From positions 68,773,147-68,837,146 of the forward strand of contig NC_080694.1 in assembly GCF_030445035.2 (NCBI RefSeq): DNA of 64,000 nt. The letters run 5' to 3'. Of the stretch, positions 11,346 to 23,354 are shown in pieces. The translations under genes were made by a program, and so were the position numbers. This DNA comes from Dasypus novemcinctus. Its lineage: Eukaryota; Chordata; Mammalia; Cingulata; Dasypodidae. Position 1 is the first letter of the stretch; each line of letters begins with the position of its first letter. Under the pieces are notes generated by a model. It did no database searches. It was not told where the DNA came from and worked only from the letters and a program-made list of their open reading frames with translations.

Positions 11346-12779
11346 CACTGCTCACCGGCCCCCGCTGGTTCCCGGGCGGGGAGCTGCGGGAGGCCCGCCC
11401 GTGGGCCCGAGGCTCTCCCGGCGCGCCCCTGGAGAGTTTGCGGTTCTTGAACTTTCCCTAAGAGCCTGTCCAAGGGAGCGCAAAGTCACCTGTCCGGAGC
11501 AGCTTTAGGTGAGGACGGTGAAGGCTGCCGCCTGAGGCTGGAGCCGCCGGCGCAGCCACGGAAACCCCTGATTGTCTGTTTTTAGCGTGTCTAGCTGGAA
11601 ATCCAAGGAAAATTACGAGAAAGCACAGACTGTGGATGATGCATATGCTTTACAAGATTCTCAGGAAAAAAGGGTCTTAGGTATCCACGCGGGCTCTTAC
11701 TTCCAGGGCCTGAGGGCCAAGTGCCCCTACGTGGGCGCGCGCGCGCGGGTCGCGGGTTCTCCCCGGGGAAAGCTGCCGGATCCTGCGTGGTCCTGCTCGC
11801 CCCAGCTGGCTTTCTGCTGCTCACCTACTGCTTTTGGCTGAAGAGTCTGGAGAGCGGACTGCGGGTGGGGAAGCGAAATCTGCCATACAAGCGCAGAGGC
11901 CCTTTGTTCGGCATTTTGAGGATAACGACCCCGTTCTCTGTCCCACTTCAGGAAGGCTTGTGGGGTGGCTCTCGCAGCCGTTCAGTGACCCCGGGCTTGA
12001 GGCCTGAGTCAGCTGGGGCGTCAGGCATGAAGGGGACGATTTAAGACCGCGGAGGGGGTCGAGACACCTGCTGGACCTGGAGGATTAGAAGGACGGAGGT
12101 GCGCTCAGAAACGCGCGTGGCGTGGCTGGCGGGGCTCAGCCGGCGAGCAGAGAAGAGCGAAGTTTCTGCTGGCGTATTTCTCTTTTTTTGCGGTAAGCAG
12201 GATGGGATCCAGAAGGGATGAAGTCACGGATTTCGGAGGCCGTCGGAACAGCCTTCTGAGACTGTCTCGTAAACGCTACCATCCATGGATCTGAAACTCT
12301 GCAGAGAACTCTGACCAAGAGATTTTTTTTAATGTGTCCATGGAAGAGAATGCCCTAGAAGAATGGCTAGAGTGAGGATTGAAAAGTGACTTCTGGCCTT
12401 TGGGGTTGAGGACTCACTCATGAAAATCCTGGAAAAGAAAGGAATGAAGGTGCCTCTGGGTTCCTCTTGTAGCCGAGGATTGGAAATCTCAAAGAGAAGC
12501 ACCCTTTCCTAACAATCCTAGTCCTTGTCACTTTCCCGTCTCCCTCTGCGCTGCTCACAGGAAGACCGTGGAGTCCTTGAATTGTAGAGCACCGCCATTG
12601 CTCTGGAAGAACTTCTCAGGCTCCAGAAGTGGTCCAGAAAGGAGCCTAAGCCTAAGGCAGTGAGTTCTGGGGAACAGAGAAGTGGCAGGTCCCACGGAGG
12701 GAGAGCGCCGGGCAGGGGTCACAACCAACGTAGACAGCCCTGTGTGTGGACGGTGGGAACCCTGTGGAAGGAGTTCCTA

Positions 12780-13299
12780 AGTGACAATGATGGAGATTTG
12801 GGCCGGAAGGGTATGGGGAATGAAACAGAGAGAGAAAGAGAGAGAGTTGGGATCAGGGTCTGTGAGTAAAGACTCACCAGACAAATTTATTGCCTCAGAG
12901 GGGCTTCTATATATACCCCAGCATACGTGCGAACAAGCAGCTACATACAGTTAATCATTAATATTACCTATCACCTACTGAATTCAATCAACTTATTTCA
13001 AGTTACCCATCCATCCTAAGGAACTAAAAGATCTTATCTTGGAGTACAAACTCTAGATGTTCTATATAATTACTAAGTAAATATGTTCATTATTCTTGTA
13101 GCCCATGACAGCTTCGTCCTGCTTGCCCAACACTCCCAACTGCCCAACTTCTTACATTGTAAGCGTTACCAGGGAAACAGCTTGTCTTTCCATAAGAGAT
13201 CATTATGTCTTTGTTTCCAACAGATAGAATTCTGAGGACTGAGACATTTAATTCAGGACGGAGAACACACATGCCCAATAGACTGAGAAAACTCCAACA
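12780..13299 (-). repeat. Class II (ERVK-like) LTR, antisense, probably solo
   Basis: On the minus strand the order is TGTTGGAG start, TATATATA box, GAGGCAATAAATTTGTC polyadenylation signal, then a CT-rich end. This is the normal U3-R-U5 order. No internal coding sequence is attached. The left boundary is approximate. Confidence 0.5.
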
Positions 13300-13437
13300 T
13301 ACATGACGTGTGTAATTTTACCCACCTGGATCCTCTCCGAAGAAGGTGTTGTGTCAGAAATGTAATTTGGATATGAATGGGTTAATATGTTCTGAAGATT
13401 GTGAAGGCATTTTCATGCATAAACTCCTTTTCCTTTT

Positions 13438-16340
13438 AACTTTTTATTTTGAAATGTGTTCAAACTTACAGGATAGTCACAAAAATAATGCAAACCCCAT
13501 AGAGAGAATCCAACATATCCCTACACCCTCAGATACCCAATCCTCCAGTTTTAACTTTTTGCCACATCTGTCATATCCTTCTATCTATCTATCCATGTAG
13601 CCACTTATCAATCCATTTTCGGGACACATGAGTGTAGGTTGTATATATTATGCCCCCTGAACCCTTAATACTGCCAACAAGAATATTCACTTATGTAAAC
13701 CATCTTAAGTACAGTTATCAAGTTCAAGAAATTTAACATTGATATAAAGCTTACAGACTAGATTTCATTTTTTCATTTGTCCTAATAACGTCCCCTTGAG
13801 CCTCCTCTTCTTCCTTGCTAGATCCCAGCCAGGGGCACTTATTGCATTTCATTGTCCTTGTCTCTTCAGTTACCTTCTTTCTTTTAATTGTGAAAACATA
13901 TATAGAACATATATATGTTCAACCACTCCCAAGCAGGCCATTCAGGGGGATTAATCACATTCATAATATTGCAATACCTTCACCACTTCCATTCCAAAAA
14001 CTTTTCCATATCTCCAAACAAAACCTAGATACATTATGCAGCAGCTTCCCATTCCCTGCCCCACACCACTGGCAACTTGTACTCTAATTTCTGTCTCTGA
14101 GCTTACATAGTCTCCAATATTTTCTTTGTGGTCATGCCCTGGGACTTAAATTTAACCTCTAAAACCTATGACAATCTAATTTGCTTTGATACCAACCTCA
14201 CTTAGATAGTAAACACAAACTATCTTCCTACACCCACCATCTCCCCATCTTTAGTAGTTCTTGTCACAGATTACATGTTTGTACATTATGAGTCCAAAAC
14301 CATTGATTTGTCATTATACTTCATGAATTTTCTTTTTCAGATCCTGTAGGAAGTAAAAAGTGAAGTTACAAATTAAAAATACACTAATACTGGCATTTAC
14401 ATTTACCCCTGTCATTACCCTCAGCAGAGATCTTTGTTTATTCATGTGGTTTATATCTGTTTATTATCCTCTCGTTTAACCTGCAGAACTCTCTTTGGCA
14501 CCTGTAGGACTGGGCTAGTGGTGATAAACCCCCTCAGCTTTCATTTATCTGGGTATGTTTTAACCTCTCTTCATTTTTGAAAGACACTTTTGCCAGGTAA
14601 AGAATTCTTGGTTGCCAGTTTCTTGCTTTCAGCCGTTTAAGTATTTCATCCTACTCCCTCTTGTCTCCGTGGTTTGGGTTGAGAAACCTTACTGAGACAA
14701 TACTATTGAGGCTCCCTGGTGTATGACACTGTTCTTGTGACTTTCATAATGATCTCTTTATCTTTGGCATTTGGTAGTCTGATTATAAGATGCCTTGACC
14801 TGGGTCTTTTGGGATTTATCCTGTTTGGAGTTTGTTGAAAGTCTTAGATGTATGCATTCATGCCTTTCACTAAATTTGGGAACTTTTCACCATTATTTCT
14901 TTGAATATTCTTTCTACTCCTTTTTGTCTTTCTTCTCCTTCTGGGACTCCCACAAGGAGTATATTGGTGAGCTTGATGGTGTCCCACAGGTTCCTCACCT
15001 TCTGTTTACTTTTCTCCTTTCTTTCTTCTTTCTGTTCCTCAGACTGGATGATTTCAGTTGTCTTATGCTTTAGCAAATACCATGCAATGGATTGGCTTTA
15101 ACAATGGGAGTTTATTGGCTCATGGTTTTAAGGGTTAGGAGAAGGCCAAATCAAGGCATCATCAGGTGATTCTTTCTTCCCGCGGGCTGGCCTTCTGGGC
15201 TGGATGCTTTCTTCCCGCGGGCTGGCCTTCTGGGGCTGGTTGCCTATGACCCTTGTTTCTGGGCTCCTCTATCACTGGGCAATGCACATGGCATCCCCTC
15301 CTGGCTCTCCCTTCTCTCCTGGGTTCCACTGACCTTCACTTCTGGCTGCTCCCTCTGTGTCTTTTTTCTCTATCTGCCTGAATTTCATTCTACTTGTAAA
15401 GAATAAAGTAATAGGATTAAGACTCATCCCGACTGACAAAACTTCATCAAAAGTTCCTATTTACAATGGGTTCATACCACTAGGAATGGATTAAGTTTAA
15501 GGACGTGTTTTTCTGGGGTACCTAGCTCTAAACCACCATATCTTATCTTCAAGTTCTCTGATTCTTTCTTCTGTCAACTCCAATCTGCTACTGAACTGCT
15601 TTGGGGAATTTTCAATTTCTGTTACTGTGATTTTCTGCTCTTGTTGGTTCCTTTTCATAAATTTCCATCTCTGTCGATAGTCTCTTTATGTTCATCTGAT
15701 GTTTTCCTGATTGCCTTCAGTTCTTTGTCCATGTTTTCTTATATTTCTATGAGCATATTTAGGTCCATTTTTTAAAGTTTTTGTCTGGCATGTCCCAGGT
15801 CTGGTCCTTCTCATTGATGATTTGTTAATGCTTCAATCATTTCATTTTCCATCATTTCTTGTTTCCTTGTATGTTGTTGTAACCTTTTTGTTGAAATCTG
15901 GACATTTTTACATTTCGGTATGTTATTGCTGAAAATTAGACTCTGGGCATCTGTTCCTTAAAACTGTATCCAGCTAGTGCTATGAGTGAATTTTCCTTGA
16001 ATGCCAGAAGCTAAAGGAAAAAAGGAGGAAAAAAGAAAACATCTTTCCCTGACTTTGTAAGTAGACTGTGCTAGCACTCCTGTTCAAGGCTCATTCATAT
16101 AAAGGGTTGTACAAGAACAGCTTCAGGCTAAGGTATAAGGACCTCCATGATCCTTTCTGCACTTGCATTTTGTCTGGGGCATTCTTGTGTGACCCTAGGA
16201 ATCTCCTTCCTCACTAGGAAACAGTTTTCTCACTGTCCCAGACACTGCACTGTATGTCCTACAGCCAACAATCCCTTGCTCCAAGTAGTGTATCATGACC
16301 AGCCTGTGAGTCCTGAAGTACTGCAGCCTTAATAAAGGTC
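13438..16340 (-). mobile_element. HAL1/L1M-type element, antisense, with an LTR inserted
   Basis: Minus-strand reading gives a decayed ORF1-like stretch around 14870-15076 (GVPEGEERQKGVERIFKEI, similar to L1 ORF1p) followed directly by an old L1 3' UTR (reverse of TTTATTTTGAAATGTGTTC). ORF2 is absent, which is the hallmark of HAL1. A related copy in the same orientation lies at 42370-44685. It is interrupted by the LTR at 15067-15540. Confidence 0.65.
15067..15540 (-). repeat. ERVL/MaLR-type solo LTR inserted in the HAL1
   Basis: Minus-strand text GGTGGTTTAGAGCTAGGTAC at one end and an AATAAA-containing end (reverse of GGGAGTTTATTGG) match the LTRs at 17440-17935 and 23857-24302. The short repeat TCTTAT flanks it at 15061 and 15541. 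It contains a local duplication of TTCTTCCCGCGGGCTGGCC. Confidence 0.65.
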
Positions 16341-16499
16341 CCGTCCATTTCTAGCATCAATAAGTAGCCCATAGGGTCCCATAGGGCTACTTATTCACAC
16401 AGTTAAAGAAATAATATGCTACGGTTTTTCCTATACAAAAAGGACCTAACTCTCAACATGCCTTAGCTACGTCCTTTTTTAAAAAAATATTTTTTAATT

Positions 16500-17170
16500 T
16501 ATTTTTAAAAGATACTCAGACTAGATAAAATGCTACACACACACACAGACACACACACACACACACGGGATTCCCACATGCCCCATTCCCCACACACCCC
16601 ACTTTTCCCATATTAACAACTTCTTTCATTAGTGTGGTACATTCGTTGCAATTAATGAACACATTTTGGAGCATTGCCACACAGCATGGATTATAGTTCA
16701 CACTGTAGTTCACACTCTCTCCCACTTCAGTCTGCAGGTTATGGCAGGATATATAATGTTCTGTATCTGCCTTTGCAATATCATTCAGGACAAGTCCAAT
16801 TCCCAAAAATGCCCCCATACTACACGTCTTTTTCTCTCTTCCTGCCTTCAGTAACTCCAGTGGTCACTGTCTCCACATCAATGACATAATTTCGTCCATT
16901 GCTAGAATCACAATAAGTCTATAGTAGAATACCAGTAAGTCCACTCTAGTCCATATTTTATTTCCCAGTCCCGCGGATTCTGGGATGGTGATGCCCACTC
17001 GACCTCTAATTGGAAGGGGGCTTCAATCCCATGTGGTGATGGATGGGACTCTCTTGCTGGCAGTTGTAGATTCTCTTGGTTCCTTGGTGTGGTGGTTGTC
17101 CATCCTTACCTACTTGTTAGTTGTCCTGGGTGAGTCTAATGAACTGGAGAGCACTTCCTTTTTCTCTCTC
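16500..17170 (-). mobile_element. L1 3' UTR fragment, antisense, with (CA)n
   Basis: It is collinear with the reverse complement of the L1 3' ends at 3.8-4.4 kb and 38.5-39.4 kb (blocks around GGTTATGGCAGGATATATAATG and ACACATTTTGGAGCATTGCC). A (CA)n stretch lies at 16542-16566. No coding sequence. Confidence 0.8.
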
Positions 17171-17439
17171 TCTCTCCCTTTTGTATGCTAAATATACAGT
17201 CCCTGTATATCGGTAGTCAAGCAGTAAAAATATTGTGGAAGATTTTCATGCTTTGAAATTTTATAATGATATGTCTTGTTATGGATCTTTTTCATTTATT
17301 TATTTTTTTGCCATCCGTTGTGTCCTCTCATGGCAGAGATTGGCTAGCTGTTCACCAAACTGGTTCCTCCTCTTCTTGGGCACACAAATAGACTACCTTT
17401 CCCTACCTTTCCAATACTCACTTGGAATTAAGTGTAGTA

Positions 17440-17935
17440 TGGTTTTAGTTTGCTAGGCTGCTGAGAGCAGATATTAATGTGTTGACTTTAATAATGGAAA
17501 TTTATTCTGTACTGGAAGCTGTACAAGCTTACAGTTCTGAAGCTGGGAAAAATAAAATCAAGGCATCATCCTGTGATGCTTTCTTCCTGAAGACTGTGAC
17601 TGTCAGTGACCCTTGGGTCCTCTGCCACATGGCAAGACACATGGCAGCACCTGCTGGTCTCTCCCTTCTCTTCCAGGTTTTGTTGCTTTAAGCTTCTTGC
17701 TTCCAGGCCTTATTCCCCTCTCTCTCTCTCTCTCTCTCTCTCTCCCCCCCCCCCCCCAAATTTATCCCATTAATAAAGGAAGCCAGTCAGAGGATTAAGA
17801 CCCACCCCAGGCCATGCCTTAAGTGAAGTAACATCATCAAAAGGTCCTGCTAGCAGCAGGTTACACCCACAGGAACAGATTAGCTTTAAAACCATGCTTC
17901 TCTGGGGTTGATGCAGTTTCAAACCACCACACTAT
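17440..17935 (-). repeat. ERVL/MaLR-type solo LTR, antisense, with (CT)n/(C)n
   Basis: It is similar to the LTRs at 15067 and 23857: GTTTGCTAGGCTGCTG start, AATGGAAATTTATT, and GTTTCAAACCACCA end. An expanded CT run followed by a C run lies at about 17717-17756. Confidence 0.65.
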
Positions 17936-17989
17936 GTGACTGAATTCTAGGCCATGAAATGTGAGCAGAAGTGATTTGCGCCTTTTTCA

Positions 17990-18305
17990 GGGCTGACTCA
18001 TAAAACACGTACATGGCCAGTCCTCCAAGTTCTTTCCCCATCTACATCTAAAGGTAGGTGAGCAAGCAAACTTGGAAACCACCCGTGTTGAAGATGGTGA
18101 GTCATAAATTCAGAGAACCAGGTCCCACTGACTCCTACCACTCATCAGGAGCCCTCAATCTCCTTTTCTGTGCCTAAGTCATTACATATTTGGGGAGGAG
18201 TTTGTTTTTAACAACAGTTAGCCCTACCTTCAGTTACAGCTCCAGGCCAAAGTATAAGGGCCTCTGTAATCCTTTCTGCACTTGCATTTTGTCTGGGGTG
18301 TTCAT
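17990..18305 (-). mobile_element. HAL1 5'-region fragment
   Basis: The block CCTTTCTGCACTTGCATTTTG (18272-18292) and its surroundings repeat the text at 16152-16186 and 44152-44175, which belongs to the HAL1-like elements. No coding capacity. Confidence 0.45.
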
Positions 18306-18697
18306 TAACTAATTCTTTTCATCTGTGATTTATGGTCCTTAATTCTAAGAGTTTTTAAAAATTATTTCTTTGGTAAATTTCCCCTCTTTCTTATTCTCCT
18401 CCTTATAAGTTTACACCTTATTTGTTTTCTTCTCCTTTCTCTTTGAACTCCTACTAGTTGTGTTGTTGAATTGCCTGGAACTGTTGATAGTGTAATAAAT
18501 GGCATATGATTGAGGGGTGTTGTGGATAAAAATAGAAGGCAGAATGAGAATGAGGAAAATGAAGGTGAAATGACAGAAGTGGAAGTAGAAAATGATGCTT
18601 AAGCATCTGGTCTCTTACTTGGCCTAACACTTTCCATAAGCCTAACAATGTGCGCACATGGTCACGTGTCTCTGTAATGTTTTCCAGAGTAAGATAT

Positions 18698-18983
18698 ATA
18701 TATTTTTTAATAAAGGGTATTTATTTGGGGTAGGAGCTTTCAGATACCAGGCCATAAAGCATAAGTTACTTCCCTCACCAAAGTCTATTTTCAGGTGTTG
18801 GAGCAAGATGGCTGCTGACATCTGCGAGGGTTCAGGCTCGCTGGGTTCCTCCCTTCCTCAAGCTTCTTGTTCCTGGGCTCAGGGTTTCTCTCTTCCTGGG
18901 GTTCACTTCTGTTTCCTCTGTGAGCTTACCTACCGGGGCTCCAGCTTAAGGCTTCAGCATCAAACTCCAACATCAAAAACCCG
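18698..18983 (-). repeat. Retroposed MaLR-type LTR transcript fragment
   Basis: This is part of the same LTR family as 1626-2160, but it ends on the minus strand about ten bases after AAATAAATACCC in a short A run. It is bounded by 11-bp direct repeats GAGTAAGATAT at 18687-18697 and 18984-18994. That structure is an L1-style insertion of a polyadenylated LTR transcript rather than a normal solo LTR. Confidence 0.6.
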
Positions 18984-19329
18984 GAGTAAGATATTTTAAT
19001 AGCCATGTGCTAATACTACTCATTCTCCACTTCAACTTCCCCACATCACATGTCCTCTTATATCCAGTGGCACTGATGAGGGTTTAGTTTAGGCCTTTTA
19101 GGGATCAAGCTAAAAAATATATTTAATTTCCAATTAAAGGGATATAATTATGTACTCTGAGATCTCTTCCATGCATAGTTACATAATTATTAGCCTGAAC
19201 AATTTGATGTGGTCCCCAATTATACTCCCACCTCCCACTGTACTAACTTACCTTCCCTACTTGACCTTGTAAGCATTGTGAGTAATGAGGGAAAATGAGG
19301 TAAAAATGCATGGAACCTGAAATCTTACC

Positions 19330-19700
19330 GGTCGTAATGTTTAATTTCATGTGTTAGCTTGGCTAGGTTATGGTCCAGTTGTTTGGACAGGCGAGCCCCG
19401 ACCTGATTGTTAATGTGAAGGTGTTTGGTAGATGGGTTTACATCATCAAGTCAGCTGATTGCATCTCAGCTGATGAGAGGTGATCAAAGCCAATGCAGTC
19501 AATGCAGGAGAAAAGTATTATAGAGGCATCAAGTTGTTTTTCCAATTGTGGTTTTGGTTGTGTCTGTAGTGTTTGTCAGACTGCTTTTCTCATTCTAAGT
19601 AAACATTCACTTTCATCTAATTTTGTATTCATACTTGTGTGTATTTCCTTCATAAAGATGACCACCAATTCTGTATAAGCTTTAGGTCCACAAGCCCTGA
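19330..19700. repeat. Ancient LTR-like repeat, family uncertain
   Basis: The text TTTAATTTCATGTGTTAGC...GGCTAGGTTATGGTCCAG...GTGAAGGTGTTTGGTAGATG matches a common eutherian repeat pattern that I associate with LTR relics. I cannot name the subfamily. No open frame. Confidence 0.35.
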
Positions 19701-20472
19701 ATCTGCCCCTGCCACTTAAAAAAAAAAAAAAAAAAATCACACCTCTTTGTCCATGGCATTGAGATCCTTGAATTGGGTGAATTACTGATAAACAAAACAA
19801 AAGTAACTTTTCTCTTGTGCCCAATATCCACTTTCCCCGACGGGGAAGTCATTTTTTCAGCACTCCACCTCATCCTTTCCTCCCAGGTCTCTCTCTGAAG
19901 TGTTTTCTCTGGGGTTAGGAAAAATAACATAAGAAATAATGTTAGTTCATGTTTTGTATGGTGTGTTTGAGTACACGGTAACTAACGTTATTTTTTGAGA
20001 TTGAGAACTTAAAATACCTCCAAGAACTATAGAGTCCTCACTCCTTTAAAATGCATAAAGCCCCCAGGTTTCACGCATCAGGGTTCGGGAGTGTTCGCCC
20101 CCTTCGCCCAGGAAAAAGGCTGGTCCGCAGACCGCGGCTGGCGGCTCAGAACCAGTTTCCCCACGCTTCTGGAGCGGTCAGGCGGGACGCTGAGGGCGCG
20201 GGTCCCTGCAGCGCGAGTCCAGGGATGGACATCCGGTTCTGTCTGTCTGGACCTGGCAGAGAAAAGCAAGAGGCTGTAGCTCTGCGGCTTTATAATGATG
20301 CTTTTTCCTTACTCCATCCCAGGATACTGTGGTTTTGTCAAGGTTTTCTGTTTTTCAGATCCTGTAGCCTCTTAATTTTAAACTTGATGAAAAACTGAAA
20401 ACATTGAGATCATGAACCAAAACTTTAGGATTGATGTAGGTGCTATAGTATAAAAACACAGCGGAAGAGGGT

Positions 20473-20554
20473 GCTGTGATGGCCGAGTGGTTAAGGCGTT
20501 GGACTTGAAATCCAATGGGGTTTTCCTGCGCAGGTTCGAATCCTGCTCACAGCG
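20473..20554 (+). tRNA. tRNA-Ser-TGA: tRNA-Ser (anticodon TGA)
   Basis: This is an 82-nt class II tRNA. The acceptor stem is GCTGTGA/TCACAGC, the D arm is GGCCGAGTGGTTAAGGC, and the anticodon loop is ACTTGAAAT with TGA. A long variable arm is present, and the B box is GGTTCGAATCC. The variable arm reads GGGGTTTTCCTGCG, slightly weakened relative to the usual GGGGT...CCCCGC. A TTTT terminator follows within 10 bases. It is probably functional. Confidence 0.95.
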
Positions 20555-20859
20555 GCTTTGTTTTCCAACTAATCTCTTCTGGCCAACGTGTTACTAATTG
20601 AAGTTAAAACACAATTTGACTTCGACTTTCCTGTTCCTGAAAGAGTCTCTAAATCGTCTCTTTCATTTGGTAAATCTTGGTCTAACTTGTTTCAGGGAAC
20701 TTACCTCCCAATTGCCACCTTCTGGTACAGTCAACAATTTTGGAGTGCCTCATACTATAAGAACATTTCCAGAAATCCGAGTGGCTGGTGAAGGACAGCA
20801 TCATGGTGGCTTGAAATGAAGACTTTAGAATAACATATGCACAGGTCTTAGTTTATTCC

Positions 20860-21450
20860 AATACCATTTAAACTGTTGTGCAGCCTAGAAAAAGATACAG
20901 GTTTCCCCAATTCATTTTTAAAAAGCTGGCGTAAACTTGACTCCAAAGCCAGCCAAGGCTGAATAAAAAAGAACCCAAAACCAATCTCACTCTTGTATAT
21001 TGTTGCAAAAATTATTAATAAAATGTTGGCATATTAAATTGACTCCAAAGCCAGCCAAGGCTGAATAAAAAAGAACCCAAAACCAATCTCACTCTTGTAT
21101 ATTGTTGCAAAAATTATTAATAAAATGTTGGCATATTAAATTGACTCCAAAGCCAGCCAAGGCTGAATAAAAAAGAACCCAAAACCAATCTCACTCTTGT
21201 ATATTGTTGCAAAAATTATTAATAAAATGTTGGCATATTAAATTGAAACCATATTGATATTACAAACAGGATTTTTCCAGGAAAATAGAATGATTTATAT
21301 CAGGAATATATATATATATAATTAAAATTACTTAAAAGATTAATGGCGAAAACTAAATGGTCTCAATAGATGTCAAAAGGGATTTGGAAAAATTCAAAAT
21401 CCAATCCAGATTTCTAATTGTGTGCTACAAGAATCTGTGGTATAACCCAC
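20860..21450 (+). mobile_element. L1 ORF2 RT-region fragment with internal triplication
   Basis: Text such as GCAAAAATTATTAATAAAATG (L1 'KILNKM') and GTCTCAATAGATGTCAAAAG marks a decayed reverse-transcriptase region. A 102-bp segment inside it is present three times in tandem (20937-21242). The right end abuts the LTR at 21451. Confidence 0.7.
20937..21242 (+). repeat. Perfect 3 x 102-bp tandem repeat
   Basis: Units start at 20937, 21039 and 21141 (each TTGACTCCAAAGCC...). By eye the three copies are identical. They lie in a decayed L1 whose flanks are diverged, so the triplication is much younger than the L1 or is an assembly or collapse artefact. Confidence 0.95.
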
Positions 21451-22099
21451 TGTATTAGTCAGCCAAAGGGGTTGCTGATGCAAAGTACCAGAACTCTATT
21501 GGCTTTTATAAAGGGTATTTGCTTGGGGTAGAAGCTTAGAGTCACAAGGCCCTAAAGAGTCCAACTTAAGCTACCATAAGAGGTACTTTCTCATCCAAAG
21601 TCTGTTGCCATGTGTTGACGCGAGATGGCGGGTGACATCTGCGGGGTTCAGCCTTCCTCCTTCCTCTTAAGGCTCCGTGGTCCCAGCTTCTTCCCATCTC
21701 AGCCCTAGGCTGGCATAAGGCTCAAGGCTCGTCACTCTTTCTGGGTCTCATTTCTTCCCAGGCTCAACTGCTCTTTTCTCTCCACAAGGTCAGCTGTAGA
21801 CAATCAGGTTCATCTCTCTTCTCTGGCCGTGTCTATGGAGCACTCTCTCTTCCTGCGTATCTGTGTGTATTTACTTCTGTTTGAGAGTCTGTTTTATCAA
21901 CCCAAGGAGGCTGGGACTTGATGCTGAGTTGCACTCTAATGATGTGGTTGGATCAGAGCCCTAATCTTAGCATAATTTAATCAAACAGCTCCGCTAAATC
22001 TAATACAATCAACAGGTTACTGTACAAGAGGAACAGACCAGTTTACAAACATAGTCCACAGTTCTTTTGGAAATTCATAAATATTATCAAACTGCTACA
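21451..22099 (-). repeat. MaLR/ERVL-type solo LTR, antisense
   Basis: On the minus strand it runs TGTAGCAGTTTGATAATATT... to ...GGCTGACTAATACA, 649 bp, with TG/CA ends. CCCAAGCAAATACCC stands at the expected polyadenylation-signal position. No internal sequence. It separates two L1 pieces (20860-21450 and 22140-22990). Confidence 0.72.
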
Positions 22100-22139
22100 T
22101 ACACCTTTGACTGAATGGCTGGATAACACCACCCCCTCC

Positions 22140-22990
22140 ATTCCCTCACTAAAATGTCTGAAAAGATTATAGTCAGTATAGCTAATACTGCTGATTTATA
22201 AAAGAGGTTGTGGCTGAAAGGGATAGTCTGTAGAAGTAAATGTCAATTGAAAGGAAACTAGAGAATAATCTAGGGAATTTATAACAGTGATTTTGGTGGT
22301 AGATGAAGATTGTGGCTAATAATATAAATAATACTCTACTTTTACAACATGTTAAGAAATGATGATACCCGGGAAAATTATAACTAATGTAACTTATGGA
22401 AGATAGATAACAATGATATTGCAATATTTTACAGCAATGGCAAGAAGATATTATTTCAATACTAAGGGATAACGATGGGGAGTATAAGCGATATGGGGGT
22501 TTTCCTTGTGGAGTAATGAAAACATTCTAAAATGGTTGAGGTGCTGACATCACAACTCTGTGATGAAAATGAGAGCCACTGGTGCACACTTGGAAGGGAT
22601 TGTACAAGGCTTGGGACTGTGTAGCACAGGGAATCCAGCGGTGGGAGACTCTGGTTAACAGAATAAATACAAGAACATTTTCTCCTGAATGACAACAAAG
22701 ATATAATACTATTATAGGGTGTTAATAAGTGGGTGGATTAGGAGAAAAATACACCAAATGCAAGATATGGGCTGTCGTTAGTAGTAATATTTTGAAGATG
22801 CTCTTTCGTAGTTTGCAACAAATGCTTTACAGCATAGCAAGGTGGTGGTGGTGGGGAGATGTTTGGGAGCCTTGTATGATGATGTGCATGTTTGTTTTGT
22901 ACGTTCATAAATTTTAACCATACACTTATTGTTTATGTATGTTCATGTACTAATGATATACTTCAGTACAATTTTATATTTTTTAAAAAG
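22140..22990 (+). mobile_element. L1 3' UTR fragment
   Basis: It is collinear with the L1 3' region at 51.9-52.9 kb (shared blocks GTAAATGTCAATTGAAA, GAGAGCCACTGG, GTACAAGGCTTGGGACTG and TAGTAGTAATATTTTGA). It ends in an A/T-rich tail. Noncoding. Confidence 0.75.
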
Positions 22991-23354
22991 GAGTGTTAAT
23001 AAAGTTGCTGACTATTGCAGAATCTTTGCCTTGCAATTTCATATTAAATTATTTTCTTTCTACTGTTTGAGGCCCCACTTCTTTCGACTGAACACTCTGT
23101 AGTGGGGTGGAGGGAGTGGAACCACCTCAGCCCTGAAACACGATGTACCTGGCTGGCGGAAACAGAAGGCGCATATTCCACCCTCAGATAAGCCCTACCC
23201 ACGAGCCCTTTGCGGGGCTGGTCAGAGATTTAAATGATTTCCCTGATTATCGCCTATTAATCCTTTTGGGCAAAAATTCAACTGCTCCCTGTTTGCCTGC
23301 CCATGTAGGAGAAGTAGATTCTCCAGAGTGGTGGTGAAATGAGGAATCTTTGTC

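Larger units (their letters stand above)
10080..11530. promoter_or_regulatory. GC-rich, CpG-dense block without a recognisable gene
   Basis: This block begins about 160 bases upstream of tRNA-Ala. The densest CpG runs are 10100-10450 and 11340-11540. Long open frames exist on both strands here but look like GC-rich shadows (low-complexity Pro/Arg/Ser text, no domains). A splice-acceptor-like CTGTTTTTAG lies at about 11584. It could be a CpG-island promoter of an unseen or noncoding transcript. Confidence 0.5.

Noticed and set aside
10138-11355. Many overlapping 90-219 codon frames in the GC-rich block
   Set aside because: They overlap on both strands and are Pro/Ser/Gly low complexity driven by the G/A repeat; no homology recognised.
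20051-20398. 115-codon frame upstream of tRNA-Ser
   Set aside because: GC-rich local composition, no domain, no splice or promoter support; possible chance frame.
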